A stretch of 58,275 nt of DNA from Phoronis australis (GCA_002633005.1 NMRA01000557.1:19679-77953), one strand, 5' to 3'; shown: positions 10,252 through 22,929, counted from the stretch's first letter. Program-made: numbers and translations. The notes: generated by a model from the sequence alone, not told the origin.

Positions 10252-13200
10252 TAATGGGGCTATTCGGAAAATTTACATTAACTAGAGGGCGCGCGTATAC
10301 TAGTTGTGATAGATTAACAGCCTCGATTTCGCAAGCCCTTGAAATACATGGTGAAATGGCTTGTAGGCGTGCCAACTGAATCTGAGATTGCATGAAAAAG
10401 GTGCTTCTTTGAGAGAAAGTAAGCACGACCTTATACAAAGGTAAGGTTTGTGATTATTTTAACGATTATTCCATGTTTATTCTACTGATGCCTGTTAACT
10501 AAGATACTGGCCGATGTCGACTTCGCGGCAGTCGCCAGTCGGGTTAATCTTTGTTTGTTGTGATGCGGGTTACGATACTTGATGTAGCACTCTGGATATT
10601 TTCGTACATCAAAGCAGTATTATTGTTTGGAATGATTTCTAACAGGTTTATCAGTGACAGTTACATCAATGAATGCTGAATTTTTAACTCGATATTGGTT
10701 AGTGAGATTACAATCCAAGCCTAATGCCATGGCAAATGGTACGTAAATATCCATTAGACTATTTGTTTACTCCCAATCCTATGTCTTCCGGAAATTTATT
10801 ACATGTTAAAATGAAAATCTATCATGTCTGTTTTCACGTGCCCTTTGGTTTTTAGGTTTGAGGGTTTGTACCGTGCAGAGGAAATATGCATCGCTTCTGC
10901 ATCGCACCTGAATGGAGAAAAATTGGTTTTAAGCAGTTGACTGCAGCTAACCAGCAAGATCTTCCCATCCAGTGTAGATCTGTTGTTCAAGCCTATTTTC
11001 TTCATCGGACACAACGAACAAGCTTTGTAACTCCTTTCTGTTTCTGGTGAAATGTGAATCGCAGTACGCAGTTACGATAAGACAACGTGTTGTTTGTGTA
11101 TGACATGCGCGCACCCAGGGGGGGNGGGGGGGGGGGGGCTCGAACGAAGTTGGCCAAAAAGTCCGCCTCAAAGAGACAAAAAGTCCGAGAAAGTTTGGCA
11201 TAAGTCCCTTGAACATGTGCAAACGCGCAATTCACAGTGGTGCTCCCGTTATTTTTTTTCTAGTCCAAAAGGTCCACAAAAGTCAGGCTGGGTGCGCGCA
11301 TGTATGAAGAGGAACTACATGTATATCTGACTGCTATACAAGTCAGCCTCGTTGGTGAGGATGGCCTTTCGTAGGCAATAAGTCATGTGTGGACAATAGC
11401 TTATTTCCTTTCCTGGAAGAAACATGCTGGGTTGAAGCTAAAGAAGACGCAGTGACATTCTGGTCTAGTTCAGAGTCAGAGTTTGGGGACAAAACGAGTC
11501 AAGTGATATGCTGCTGTGTTTACCTTCAAGGATCTAATTGAGGCTGAATGAGGTTACCTGGAGGAAAGCCACATGCCGAAACTGGACCTGTTTCACAAGC
11601 GCTTCTATAGGCTATTGAAACTAGATCTCTGTGAAATGAAAACCAAAAGTATCTGGTACAAATACCTGTCCTTTCTCACTGAATGACATTAACTTTTACT
11701 TTCAGAAGAAAGGCTTTATGTTAATGGTAAAAACTTTTAAATTTGGTACACATTATGGGGAAATGACATTCAGTGACTGCATCGATTGTCTTATTGGCAT
11801 TAGAAAGCCCGTTAATGTTACACTTTGATGGTCGAATGAATTTTTCATCAACAGGCAAGTTTGTCACTAATTATTGAAACAACAATATTTCCTCAGTTTT
11901 AAAGCCCCACACAGTGCAGTTGTGCTTATTCTTTATAAAGCTGAAATGATTAGCGATTACGCTTGCAAATTGTCGTTTTTCTGTTGACCTCTAGAAATCT
12001 GCAGGGATCAAAATGAAGTATTCTCTTTCTTTGCATTTGATTTGTTTGTGTGTGTAATTATTTTAGAGCTTTCTTAAGAAGGCCTTTTAACAATTTTAAG
12101 TGTTGTGTTAACTTGTCCTCAACAAAAGTTCCACATGCAAGAAAAGTATATAAAGAAACAACATTGTTAAAAATAACTGTAATTTTCCCACGCAATGGAG
12201 TCCATAATAAGGCATATCAAGGGCTAAATTTCTGAATTGTGTTCAATTCTCTCAGGTTAATGCTGAAGGATTGCTTTTCACTTTGTCCAAAGGTAAAATA
12301 GACAGTGAGGCGGCTGGTTTCAGTCGTTTTCTCTCACCTGTAACAGAATGGTCAGAGAAATATTAACAAAGTATAAAGAAAACACAAGACAAAACTACTT
12401 TAGTAAGGCAGAACATACTTGACGTTTCATCTTCACGTTTATATGTAGAAACTAATAATCTTTGTACACAAGTCTTATTTAAGATCTGAATTAAACTATG
12501 TGAAACAGGCCAAAAGTGATTTAATAATGTATATTTTTCACGGCACCTAAAATGTGCATCTGACCTCAACAAGTAAAATTCTTTCTAGGTGTCAATTTTT
12601 ATTCCAATGCAATGTTATGACATTTACTGAATAGCTTATTCATGTTAATTCAGTAACTAATCTGGTAGTCCTGGGGATGGAGTCCGCCATAAAATAAGGA
12701 AACTCACTATACGGCGTCTAGAGAATTTTATTGGATATAGCATGGCTTTGAAGAGAAACTGCTGTGAAAAAGTCACCCTTGACTTCTGAGCGTCATGCAC
12801 CATACACCTCTTATATTGGGCGCATTCCCAGCCCACCCCTGGAGGACAATATGTGAATATGTGCTGCTAGCTAGCCTACCCGGCATCCGCGTCCTGGGTG
12901 AGTTTCCGAAAAGAAACACTTAGTTCCATTTAATAAATCGGTTATTCAGTGGGGGTAACTGGTGGGGATAACATCACCGAACGATGGCGATAGAAACTTG
13001 ATTGCTAAAAACTTATCAAGTTACGTTATGTAGTCTCCCAAAGGGGCTTCGGCATCCACACACTTGTTGTCAGTTGGTTGACCCTTTTGACCGCAATGCT
13101 CCACGAATGTAGTAACCTTAGGTCTTTTGGTAATTTATGACCACCTGTCGAAGACTTGCACCAGGGAAAATAGCAAAAATAAGGCTTTGAGCGACGACGT

Positions 13201-13321
13201 ATTGTGATGACAACCCGTCTTTTTATCAGCTGTTTACATGCAGACAGCGACCCATGCGCAATTCAATCACCACAAGTACAGCAGCGACACCCCGAGGAGA
13301 ATTCTCCGAATAGCCCCATTA
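10252..13321. mobile_element. Possible 3.07-kb TIR element
   Basis: TAATGGGGCTATTCGGA at 10252 recurs as its exact reverse complement ending at 13321. Weaker similarity continues inward for some tens of bases. No transposase ORF is recognisable inside, and the target-site duplication is unclear, so the pairing could be two separate fragments. A smaller MITE (11104-11302) lies within. Confidence 0.4.
11104..11302. mobile_element. MITE, 15-bp TIR, 5-bp TSD (TATGA), copy 1
   Basis: The left end CATGCGCGCACCCAG matches the right end CTGGGTGCGCGCATG perfectly as an inverted repeat. The flanks are TATGA (11099-11103) and TATGA (11303-11307). The inside is G-rich, includes an N at 11125, and carries 'GTCCGCCTCAAAGAGACAAA', shared with copy 2 at 41530. 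ORFs crossing it are not genes. Confidence 0.85.
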
Positions 13322-14700
13322 ACTGACGTCTAAGTTGCATTGATACTTCGTTTAAAAACAAAATAACATGACGATGTTCTCCCGTTCAGTGACATTACCA
13401 GACGTAGAGGGTTGTGAGCGTCTGAAAACATCTAGCTCCTTTGTAATTGCTGAGCTCAGTCTTTTGTCTGGTATGACAACAGGCAGGCCATTTATCTACC
13501 AGGCTTAGTACATGTACAGACCACGTGTGAACACAGTCAAACCTAAAGTGAATTGGTAGGTTCGGAAAGAAAACATTGTCGTATTTTCGGTTGAAGTTGG
13601 GCGATTTTGGAAATTCAAAAACTAAACATGATCAACATTTAACTAGTAATTCAGAAATGCTATTGGTTTATGTTCAAATAGGTTATAATTTATACGATTT
13701 CATTGAAGATTAGAGCAATTATCGAATCAAAGATCGAACAAGGTGGGAGCAACGGGAAAACGCCGTGGGCCGTTATGAGATAATGGCAACCCTAACTGGT
13801 AAGAAAAAAAAAACAAGTAGACAGGGGTACTAAAAATAAAGTAATGAAAGCACGCCATATATACATATTTAAAGCCAACGTTCCGTTGGGAAGTGGCCCT
13901 TTGTCAAGATTAATGCAAACTAACTTTTGAGTCTTTTTGTAATATTCAAAATGGGCCAAGTTAATTCTACTCTCCACATTGCAGGATTTTACTCTGAGTA
14001 AATGCCAGAGAAAATAATTTGGCTGTAATAACAACCACAATTGTTAAAACAGTAGTGCTAGGTATTACCTTCTGCTTCATTAGCTCAGATCTACATCTGA
14101 ATAGACATCATAAAAGTTGTCTGGGGCTGAGGGAATCTGAGCGGTGACTAGTGTAACCGAGAAATTCTCCACATGTGCTAAAATGTTAAAAAGAACTAGC
14201 TGAGCGCTACGCAGCTATAGTCCTCATTAACAAAAAAATCTGCAATTTGTAAAATTTGTGACAAAGGCACACGCGCAACGTCCGGGTCTCGCTTTTCCGC
14301 GACTTACGGCTCCGCGGCAGCGGAAAGAAAATCTCACCTAGATCAACTGCCGAGCGTTCCCCCGAATTTCAGAAACAATAAAGATTTGAGTAGCCAATAG
14401 CGGAGTTGCAACCGAATCGATTTAATGATTGCGCATGTCCGGAAATTAGGGTGCGTAAAGGCTATTGGGATTGATACGGGTATATGAAATGGCCGATTGC
14501 TTTGCACGACCTGTGATTTGTGTGCATTAAACAGTACATACCATGGATTTTTGCACATTTTGAATTACCGGTGGCCACAGACTAAATGCATGACGTAAAA
14601 TTTAGCTAAACCCATGTTTATTTTGTGTAATTAGCTCGAAATTTTTCTTTTTCTTTCAATTTTGCCAATTTTCACATTTCCCGCCATGTGTCGTCATGGG
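11308..14700. other. No gene recognised
   Basis: Only short ORFs without domains are seen. The sequence is AT-rich, with a CpG-richer patch near 14260-14340. The right end of the possible 10252-13321 element falls here. Confidence 0.4.
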
Positions 14701-14734
14701 TTGAACACAAGAGATCGGTGACTAGCGTTGAACA

Positions 14735-15420
14735 ATGGCGGAGACCAGGGAATTTGAACGTGACGACGATTATGAGCAAGAATTGAACGAATACTATGAA
14801 GAAACGTACGGGAATGGTGGCCAGGATGAGGAAATGGGGTTGCACGAAAGCGAGAACAAGTTTAATGTGCTTCCGGCTGCGTACTTATCTACTTTGAGCC
14901 TTATGAACTGGATCCTCCCGCGAGAGAAGCGGCCTCGGGCTCGGCGAGTCAACCCAGTCATCCAACAGACTTTCCTGAATTAAGAGCTGATGTTTCCGAA
15001 TGATAAATATTGTCCCTTATTGAATCAGGCCTTCATCGTAACGTCTCCTGTGACTGGAGTCGAAACACGAGTCCTCAAAGTTGGCAGAACACAGAGTGGC
15101 CCCGGACCGAATCGCTTGGTCCACGATGACGTCCCACAGTGGCCACACTCTCGTTCGGCGCACGAAGCCATGCCACTTCTGCGCAACTTTGGTGTCCTTC
15201 GGAACACCGAGACGTTTTCCGCCTGGCTGCTGTTGCTGCAGCCTCCGGAAACACATCTTTTGATCCCTCTACGAACCTTCTCGACGCTAAATGTACTTTG
15301 CTTTCTCTTCACTCTATACACTTTGTCTCTGATCCGAACAGTATTGCGAACGACTTGGGTTCAACCCATGACGTAGTACATAATTATTACTTTTTTCAAT
15401 TTTTGCGTGTTTCTTTATGA
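14735..15420 (+). pseudogene. Decayed ORF cluster, unassigned
   Basis: An ATG in good context (ACAATGGCG) opens an acidic, Tyr/Glu-rich protein, MAETREFERDDDYEQELNEY onward. A second frame takes over with EPYELDPPAREAASGSASQP and PTDFPELRADVSE before a stop at about 14996, as if one base were lost or gained near 14890. A further ORF follows (14990-15376) in the frame of the first, separated by a single TAA. The local base composition is more GC-rich than the surroundings. This looks like a retrocopy or transposon-encoded gene with frameshifts, but I recognise no family. Confidence 0.35.
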
Positions 15421-15641
15421 GCTGTGCACTAAAAGCACTGAAATCAAGTAACATAAAATTATAAAATTTATTTTGAGGTACTAGAGTCATGTTGTGTACA
15501 CTTTAAACTACGTTGCTATATGTAATTCTGTCGCTATTTGCCCTAATAAGCGCCCATGCCCCAATAAGTGCCCCAACGCGTTGTTAGACTTTGCTAAAGT
15601 AAGCGCCCAGCCCATGAACTACATGCGAAAAATGCCTTACC

Positions 15642-16320
15642 CAATGGCGGATCTAGGATATCACAAGGGGGGCTAACATTTTGTCATTTGCACAAACCAC
15701 GATTGTAGATGCGTATAGCACCGAATGGGGGAAGGTCGGGAGGGGGGTTTGCCCCCCTTCCGCCTAGAGAAATTGTCTTTTTTTCCTCTAAAAATCAAGC
15801 ATTTTCCTTGATTCCTGAAGTATTATCCGAGAAAAAAAGGCAAAAAAAAACACAGAGAACGTGTCAAACAGGAAAAACTGCACGCACCACAGACTCGAAC
15901 TCACGACCCCGCGGAGAGAGCGCGCGTGCTTTACCACCACACCACTACGGTTTAACTACTAATCTTGTGCTAAGGGACCTATTTTTTTGTGGTCCACAGC
16001 GTTTGTGCCCGAAACCTACTTCTTTTTGTAATGCTCATTACACGTTTTATATTTTGTGCAATCGGTTCTTAACAAATTTGTTGTATTTAAAATAGTCTTC
16101 AAATGCCCGAAAGACCAAATCCGTTTTTGTGTTGGCAATAATGACGGGATTGCTTTGGAAATCGTCTTAAGTTAAGGATTGACAAAGAGAGAATTATGAG
16201 TTACTGAGTTATTCACCAAGGCTTCGATTAAAATTCACATCTTACCAGCAGATTCAGTTTGTTCATGATCGTCACTCAGGTTCCAGTTTCTTTAAAATGA
16301 AGTAAATTTCTTTATTGTTC
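15642..16320 (-). mobile_element. 'GGCGGAT' family element, truncated copy D1
   Basis: It starts CAATGGCGGATCTAGG, like the family terminus CAGTGGCGGATC at 56555, and runs parallel to that copy for about 670 bases before the similarity stops. It contains a tRNA-like Pol III promoter region on the minus strand (15890-15950). The other terminus is missing. Confidence 0.7.
15890..15950 (-). other. tRNA-like (Pol III promoter-like) segment inside repeat
   Basis: On the minus strand TAGTGGTGTGGTGGTAAAGC resembles a tRNA 5' half with its A box, and GTGAGTTCGAGTC resembles the T arm and B box. It does not fold as an intact tRNA and recurs in the repeat copy at 56819, so it is a tRNA-derived part of a repeat rather than a tRNA gene. 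Confidence 0.45.
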
Positions 16321-16793
16321 AGTGGATGTTATGATTTTACAACTATATAATATATTGAGAATTATTCCAGTTGTGCAATGATATGTTCCTGTGTAAGTTG
16401 GTTAAAGTCCTTCTCTCACGCGTTGTTAACCCTTATTACATACATGTAGTTAGAGGATGTTATAAGGATCCAAGAAGTACCTACCCCATAACTCATACAC
16501 AATCCGTACTCGAAAAAAGTTTAAATGAACGCGCCACTCACGATTCGCACCCGAAGAACCACCGCCATTTTGAACTTGCCGCGAACCCGGAAGTACAATT
16601 CATTCAGGAACCCTGAGGCCGAGAAAACGCTGTCAGTGCGACTGGAGCAGTGCCTGTACTGTTACCAGCCAGAAAACGGGGATAGAATAATCGACAGCGC
16701 GCCTAAATTTTAATAAAATCAAACTACGGACAACTTTATCGAATTTGCTGAAGAAATGTGGCAAATAAATTTTGACAGAAATTATTTTGCCAG

Positions 16794-16845
16794 GCTCGGG
16801 ACCGCAGCCTATCGGACCCGGTGCGGATCAAGACACTGGCGAACG
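16794..16845 (+). other. Weak candidate exon
   Basis: A 52-nt GC-rich block sits between TTTTGCCAG and AACG|GTAAAT and is open in all three frames. It could be a coding or 5' untranslated exon of a plus-strand gene, but I could not link it to another exon. An ORF just upstream (16525-16713) is also unassigned. Confidence 0.2.
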
Positions 16846-17211
16846 GTAAATGCATGCGATTGCAAGCTGTTTTGTCAAAGTAAAATGGTCAAATCATAAA
16901 TGCTGCATATATTCAAGGGTAGTTTCAGACACTTGCATGGAATTACGGGCTGGTTAGTCCTGTGTCACATTGCCGCTGCAGACTTTTAGCCTCAGTCACC
17001 AGCTACCAGTGAAGACTATCGTCAAAATACAACTTGTAAGTAAGCCTATACAGCTTTGCGCCAAGGCTACGCTTAGGCCAAACTGGTCGCTGGCCACAGC
17101 GCTCGCTCAAACGAGGTTTATTTAGAACTTGGGTACTTCTGGCGAACTGTGCAAAGTTGTTGGCTTTCAATAGAGATTTTCCCAGACTTTGTATGAGCGC
17201 ACCAAGCCTAA

Positions 17212-17244
17212 NNNNNNNNNNNNNNNNNNNNNNNNNNNNNNNNN
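17212..17244. other. Assembly gap (33 Ns)
   Basis: A run of N bases of fixed length. Other single Ns are at 11125, 18865, 33751, 56254 and 57348. Confidence 1.
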
Positions 17245-18805
17245 CCATGGTGACGGAATAGTGTTTCCTTACACCAGAATTTGACAAGCATCATTTAAAA
17301 AATATGAAGTTGCAAGGAACAAGAATTAGAGGCTTGAAGCTTCTCAATCCAACATAGCTTATTTCTCAAATTAAGATTATTCATATTGTTGACTTGATAA
17401 CCTGAATTAAGAAGCAATAAGTTACAAAACATGACTTGAAAGCAATTGAGACTTAAAATTTAGAAAAATATTAATCATTTTGTGACACCGAATCAAGTCT
17501 TGAACAGGAGTTGACAGTCAAACAAAAAACCATTTCAAAATTATTTCAACTATTTTTTTAGCTTAGTGTAAGATCACCTGAATGGGAAATTTACAGTAAA
17601 ATAGTTCGAATACATCTTATATTTTTGCAAAAAAAAAACACGAAAATTGAACACAGTTTCTTTTTTGTAGCAACGATTGTCAGAATGTATCAACGTTAAA
17701 TCTTCACAAATTACACAGTAGCCGATTGAACATGCCTTTGAGTTCAGCAAAAGTCGCCATGTTGTCGGTGCCGCCAGAAATGAGACGAAGTCAAACGGGA
17801 ATTGTGAGCACATTTATCACTTAATGAGTAACAACTGCGAGGCTGAAATTTGGTGAACACTATTAAATCGTGAAGAATAATAAGTAAAGATAGGTCTAAC
17901 TAAATTTCACCGTCATTTGTTGGCGAAAACAATTTACACAAAGTTTTAAACTCGTAACTTATCCCGCTGTCCTCCAATATGGCCGACGCGATCCACACAC
18001 ACGTGACCCAAATTTCGACACAAAACTTGCAATAACTTTACACTGCTTGCCCCGATTTTGATACTTTTTCAATTTTTACTCAGTAGAATGCACTACCTTT
18101 CCGATGGTAGCAAAGTACTTTTTCAAAGCGAGAAAAAAATAAAACCGAAAAAAATAGGTTCGACCCATATATTGGTTCCTAGTTTCGACCGGCCTACATG
18201 TACGTAAGGAACTAACACCAATGCTATTTTAACATACTAAGTACACGTAACATTCCAAAAAACATCAACGACCACTAACTACAAACTATAAATACACTAC
18301 ATATGCAAACGAATCACGAGATATTACTAACAAAACAAAATAATGAAGACTTTTCGAGCAAGCGATAGCACATTCAATTACAAGGAAAAATGGCGGCTCC
18401 AGACAAGTTCCTGAACTAATGAGCCGGAAATGCGAGTACGGAAATAACCGATGACAACCGGTAATCATACGCCCAGAGAGAAGGTTCAAATACTGTTCAA
18501 AAATCGCTTTTGGCAAGAAAGGCGAAAAGAATATAAAGAAAGGGTGTCGAAAATAAGAATTCATGTAGCAAGTATTTTCGGATACTGGAACCACATGGGC
18601 AATTTGAGAGAAGGACTTTAAGCAGACGTCACTGGTGTCATTCATTTAAATGAACACCAGTGAGTAGAACAAGAAACAAAATAATGGCAGATTTTTTATA
18701 ATGTTGGCCACAGTTGTCAAGAGAATCTTAGACATTATTAACATAAACAAGCAAGCTTGTTTATTCATGGTTTTAATTTGAATGTGTAAACTAAGTACTG
18801 GGTAA
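17245..18805. other. No gene recognised
   Basis: AT-rich sequence with short ORFs only. The minus ORF of 119 codons at 18286-18645 is hydrophobic, rich in Phe and Ser, and has no recognisable domain; I treat it as chance. Confidence 0.4.
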
Positions 18806-19092
18806 GGTCACGCTAAGGGGTACAATCACAGTGATGTCAAAAACATGATAATTTATGCCCGTTTNTATATAGTCTTACTGTATGGATTAAAATGTCAACA
18901 TCACAGCCGTTATCGCAACACACTTCGTGAAAAACATAAATTTTCTCATATTCTTGTTATTCCAACTATGTTCTCACTTATATTAACTGAAAATATATTA
19001 ATTTAGCTACAACTAACCACTAGTTTTTTCCTACCAGCTTGAATTTGAATTTCAAGCACTGATGTCACACTTTTGTGCCCCTTAGCGTGACC
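18806..19092. mobile_element. MITE-like element, 287 bp
   Basis: The left end GGTCACGCTAAGGGGTACA is matched by the right end reading GCCCCTTAGCGTGACC. Inner parts also pair (GTGATGTCA with TGATGTCAC). No clear target-site duplication is visible. The ORFs starting at 19075 and 19245 overlap or abut it and look random. Confidence 0.65.
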
Positions 19093-20186
19093 ATGCCCAA
19101 CATTGAACAAGCTTACTGTAGACTTTATATGCATCCCAAAATGAGACTCAAGCTAACCAAGGTGATCTTACACCTTAGAAATAGGCTGATGTCACAATTC
19201 ACTGACTATTCTTTTTCATGGTATAATACAACCTCTAAATCAGCTTGCGACTTTCCGGCGTTTTCGTGCTACCATCATCATTGTGTTCGATCCCAGACTA
19301 TATGTTTTGGCCATACGTGTTCAGTCAAACGTTCCACATGTGCTTGGTTAACAGCTTTGAAGTGATTAGGTCAAATACATGTACAGTGTACACAGTTGAG
19401 CCATATGGCCCTAATTGTGTATTGCTTCAACATCCAGTTCCTATATTCCCATGTACAGTATTCTGTACCCTGCATGTCTTCGAACTCTTCGAATTTCATA
19501 CCGGCTTTCTGACATGGTAAAGCGCACCAATTTCCATGCCCCACACCTCGTCAAACGTTTAGTCCCTGTCCTCCCCCCGGAAAATAAATTAACCTTGACA
19601 CTCATAATGGGTTCAGACTGACCTCAGACGAGGCTACTACATGTATGTCGAGTTCAGAGATAATATTTGCTCGGTTTACACGAACAAAGAAGTCGTGTAT
19701 TTTATGGGTTTTAAGCGCAATCAAAGGGACTGAAAAGGCTGTTCAAATGCTTATCAAAAAAAAAAGAATCACAGCTCATTCACTCTGTGACCGGCGCCAG
19801 ATTGCACAGACAATATGAAAATAACCTTTATCCCATACGCGTTGAATCAGTCGAGGGAACTACGGCCATCTAACAATGTTTTCCGTATTCACCTACCACA
19901 CTACTTCAACAGGCCAGTCTTTCGGTAAATACAATATCAAATTATTGTCATTTAACTATTTTCAGGAGATGTTACAGCTTCAGTACACAGTTACCGTTGT
20001 TTTCATCTTTTCAGGCAATAAATCGTTGCATTTAAAAGTGTTTCTTCTACTAGAGTTTAAACTTGCAACCTAACGCGCAGGTACATACCTATAGGATGTG
20101 ATCCGCATCGTGAAGAGTCTGAGTGAAGTACTTAAAAAGTCTGCAAAAAATGAAAGAAATTTAGGAATTCGAACCTAACTCGATTG
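19093..20186. other. No gene recognised
   Basis: Short overlapping plus-strand ORFs occur, none with a domain, signal peptide pattern or neighbouring exon that would support a gene. Confidence 0.4.
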
Positions 20187-20287
20187 GCGTAGATGAAGTA
20201 ATATCACACGCGACATTATTCCGTGTAGAGATCGGGACTGAAGGTCGAGGTCTATACGCGGAATATTTCTTCATCTACAGTGTACGC
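20187..20287. repeat. Imperfect 101-bp hairpin
   Basis: GTAGATGAAG near 20189 pairs with CTTCATCTAC near 20268-20277, and ATTCCGTGTAGAGATCG pairs imperfectly with CGAGGTCTATACGCGGAAT. A 13-base bulge interrupts the 5' arm. It may be a tiny foldback transposon or a structured RNA precursor. Confidence 0.6.
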
Positions 20288-20857
20288 AACTCTCGGTACG
20301 TGGTATTTCACCATGGTGTTGACAGCAATACTAGGATCCTGATAATGTCTTCTCCCTATTATTTTTTTAATTCAGATTATTGCTGCATCAGAATCAAATG
20401 ACATATGGATATAAGCATATCCAAGTTTCCTGATACCCGCACTTGTTTATGCTACACTTGAAAACGCAACCTTTTCGGTTTATATACACTGTACAGTATA
20501 GTGTCGAGGGTGCGCATCGTGTAGTATCATACTCCACGGTTTTGTTAAATAAAATCGCGACAACTTGAAAGTACGGGAGAAGTGACAATTGAAGTAAAAC
20601 ACCGACTTAATTTCAAACAAAACACAGATGACATAAAACCCAGACCTCAGGAAAAAAGTGAAAAAATATTCAATTGACGTATTTTAGCATCAACTGCCCA
20701 AGGACCAGTTACGTATAATTTTTGTCTGCTATGAAAACTTAATTTAATTTCCTGTTTATGTTTTTGTATTATGTTCTCCAAGTGTGATAAATGCTTTCAT
20801 TTTTCATCTCGGATACTCAGTAGTCAATATTTGTCTGCTTCTGGCATGAGCTAAAAA

Positions 20858-21125
20858 TGATAAAAAAATATTCAGACGTTCTGCATTGTTACACTCGACA
20901 AAAGCATTTACCGCACATTTTTGATGTTCAGTGTTTGGTATTATCGACTTCTTTTTCTTAAATCAAGCATATTATCTGGAGCTCGTAAGCTAAAAGTAAT
21001 AAAAACATATTCAGACGTTCGCCATTGTTACGGTCGACAAATGCACTTATCGCACATTTTAATGTTTGCGTTTGGTGATATCGAATTCCTAATCTTAAAT
21101 CAAGCACGTTACCCGGGACTATTAG
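20858..21125. repeat. Diverged tandem duplication, unit about 133 bp
   Basis: 'ATATTCAGACGTTC', 'CATTGTTAC', 'TCGACAAA', 'CGCACATTTT' and 'CTTAAATCAAGCA' occur twice in the same order and spacing, once in 20858-20992 and once in 20993-21125. The units are clearly related but have diverged. Confidence 0.75.
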
Positions 21126-22925
21126 CAATAACGAGGATCCGTACAGTATGTGTAGCTTAGTCTCGTGTACTCGTGTACTAATGAACCTTTTTGGAGTTAT
21201 CTGTACATGTATAATGAAAAGTGTGGGATTTTAGTCGCTGTTTCCGCTGTCGCCATTCTTGAAGTTACACAAAACCTGTGCTTTCTGTCAAAGTTTTCAT
21301 TTAATGCACTTGTATCTTGATGAACGCTTCTTGTTCAGGAGCGACGTCTTAACTCAGAAGACATTTCTTCAGGCAATTCTGATAAAATTCCACATCACGC
21401 CGTGACCCATAACCTTCTTCCGAAGAAATATTACACTCCCTTCCGCCATCTTGTTTTAGGCCCGTATGGGAAAAACTTTCAAATTCAGGTTTTGTCAGTT
21501 TAGTTGACAACTTAAAACATCCACATCCAATCGCTCAATTAATATACTTTACCCTTTCGTTGACCTGCAACATTTTTTCTTAGACTTATCGTTTTTGCGT
21601 TATTTGCCTTTGAATTTCAGAAAAATGCAAAATTTGGAAATTTTTGAAATTTTTTTTCGGAATTTTGTAAATCTACGCTTTTAGATAGAATTTTGAACCG
21701 GCTTTCAGGAGATGTTTTTCATTTTTCGCTATGACGTCTACTTTTTGAATTATTGGAGATTATCTGATAGCGCAATACGTTCCATTGTTGACCGATTTTT
21801 CAGCACTCTTGTTGTTGTACAGGGAGTATGGATAAAAATAATATTGTACTTGCTTTTTAGCTCAAGACAGACTTAAATCAAACTTGAGCAGAAGATCACA
21901 GCTTAGTGCATACACCTCACGAAGGCGAACACGATTTCGTTTTTACATGACCTAGACTATGATGGACATTTTGTTGTACAATGTTTAAGCATTTACACCT
22001 AAAAAAGAAAAAAAATCCGGCGTTGTTAATTGTGTGTGGTTGGAATAATCTTATAACTACAACAACATCCAGTGAATGAATTTGGCCAAAGACTAAAGAC
22101 ATTTTCCGTTGAAAATAGTTTCTACTGAACATCCATTGACTGTGCTAAAATATATGTGCATCCAACAGTTTGTGTACGTCCTTCCTATTTTACATCAATT
22201 TGTCATGTTCGTTTCTACTCCACTATACTTCAGTTCTTCATAAATGGAACACAACTACCGTTCTTCTGCATCTGTGTTATTTTTATTATTGTTTGCAATT
22301 AACTCTGATGAACCTTAAAGTTTTGCAATGCATTCAGTTCCTACAACTTTGGTTCAAATTGTGTCCCATTAGTTCCTCGCCACTATTTCTCGAATAAACA
22401 AGTGAAGAAAAGGAGATTTTTTACTTTATATAAGCTTAGTTTTAGAACTACAAGCGGTATTTGATTTTACTGTTATTGCTTGGACTTTCCTGAGTCCTGA
22501 TTTGATCTGTAGGTTTTGAAATTTTTCCATTGACGTTGTGTAATGCTTTGTTTAACGTTTGTTTAAATAATAGTGCGATTGCGAGTATATGTTTAGTCTT
22601 TCGGGGTTTCAGTTGTCTAACTGGTTCATCTTTATATAATCCTAGGTGTTCACATTTACCACTGTAAGCATGGTTATAAACTGTGCTTTTGTTTTATATC
22701 CTTCAAATTGTTTATTAAGCTGATGCAGCTGGTCAAAAGTTATTCCATCTCTTCATTTTTAGTTTTGGAGTATGGGTCCTCTACCTGCTGTCACCCTTCA
22801 TTTTCTCTGTTTATTTCGCTTCGTACATGTATATACGTTCATTCCACTCTGCCTGATGATGACACAAGAAGTCTGGAAATAGAGCTTGTTTGTCCGTTCT
22901 GTCTCTAGGTGATTTTCTACATAAC
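21126..22925. other. No gene recognised
   Basis: AT-rich sequence with short, low-complexity hydrophobic ORFs only. Confidence 0.4.
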
Positions 22926-22929
22926 TGCT

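Noticed and set aside
15017-15321. Overlapping minus ORFs of 79 and 98 codons
   Set aside because: They are shadows of the plus-strand ORF cluster in a GC-richer patch; neither strand has a domain.
15885-15960. A tRNA gene
   Set aside because: Only box-like segments are recognisable, the cloverleaf is incomplete, and the same segment recurs in a repeat at 56819.
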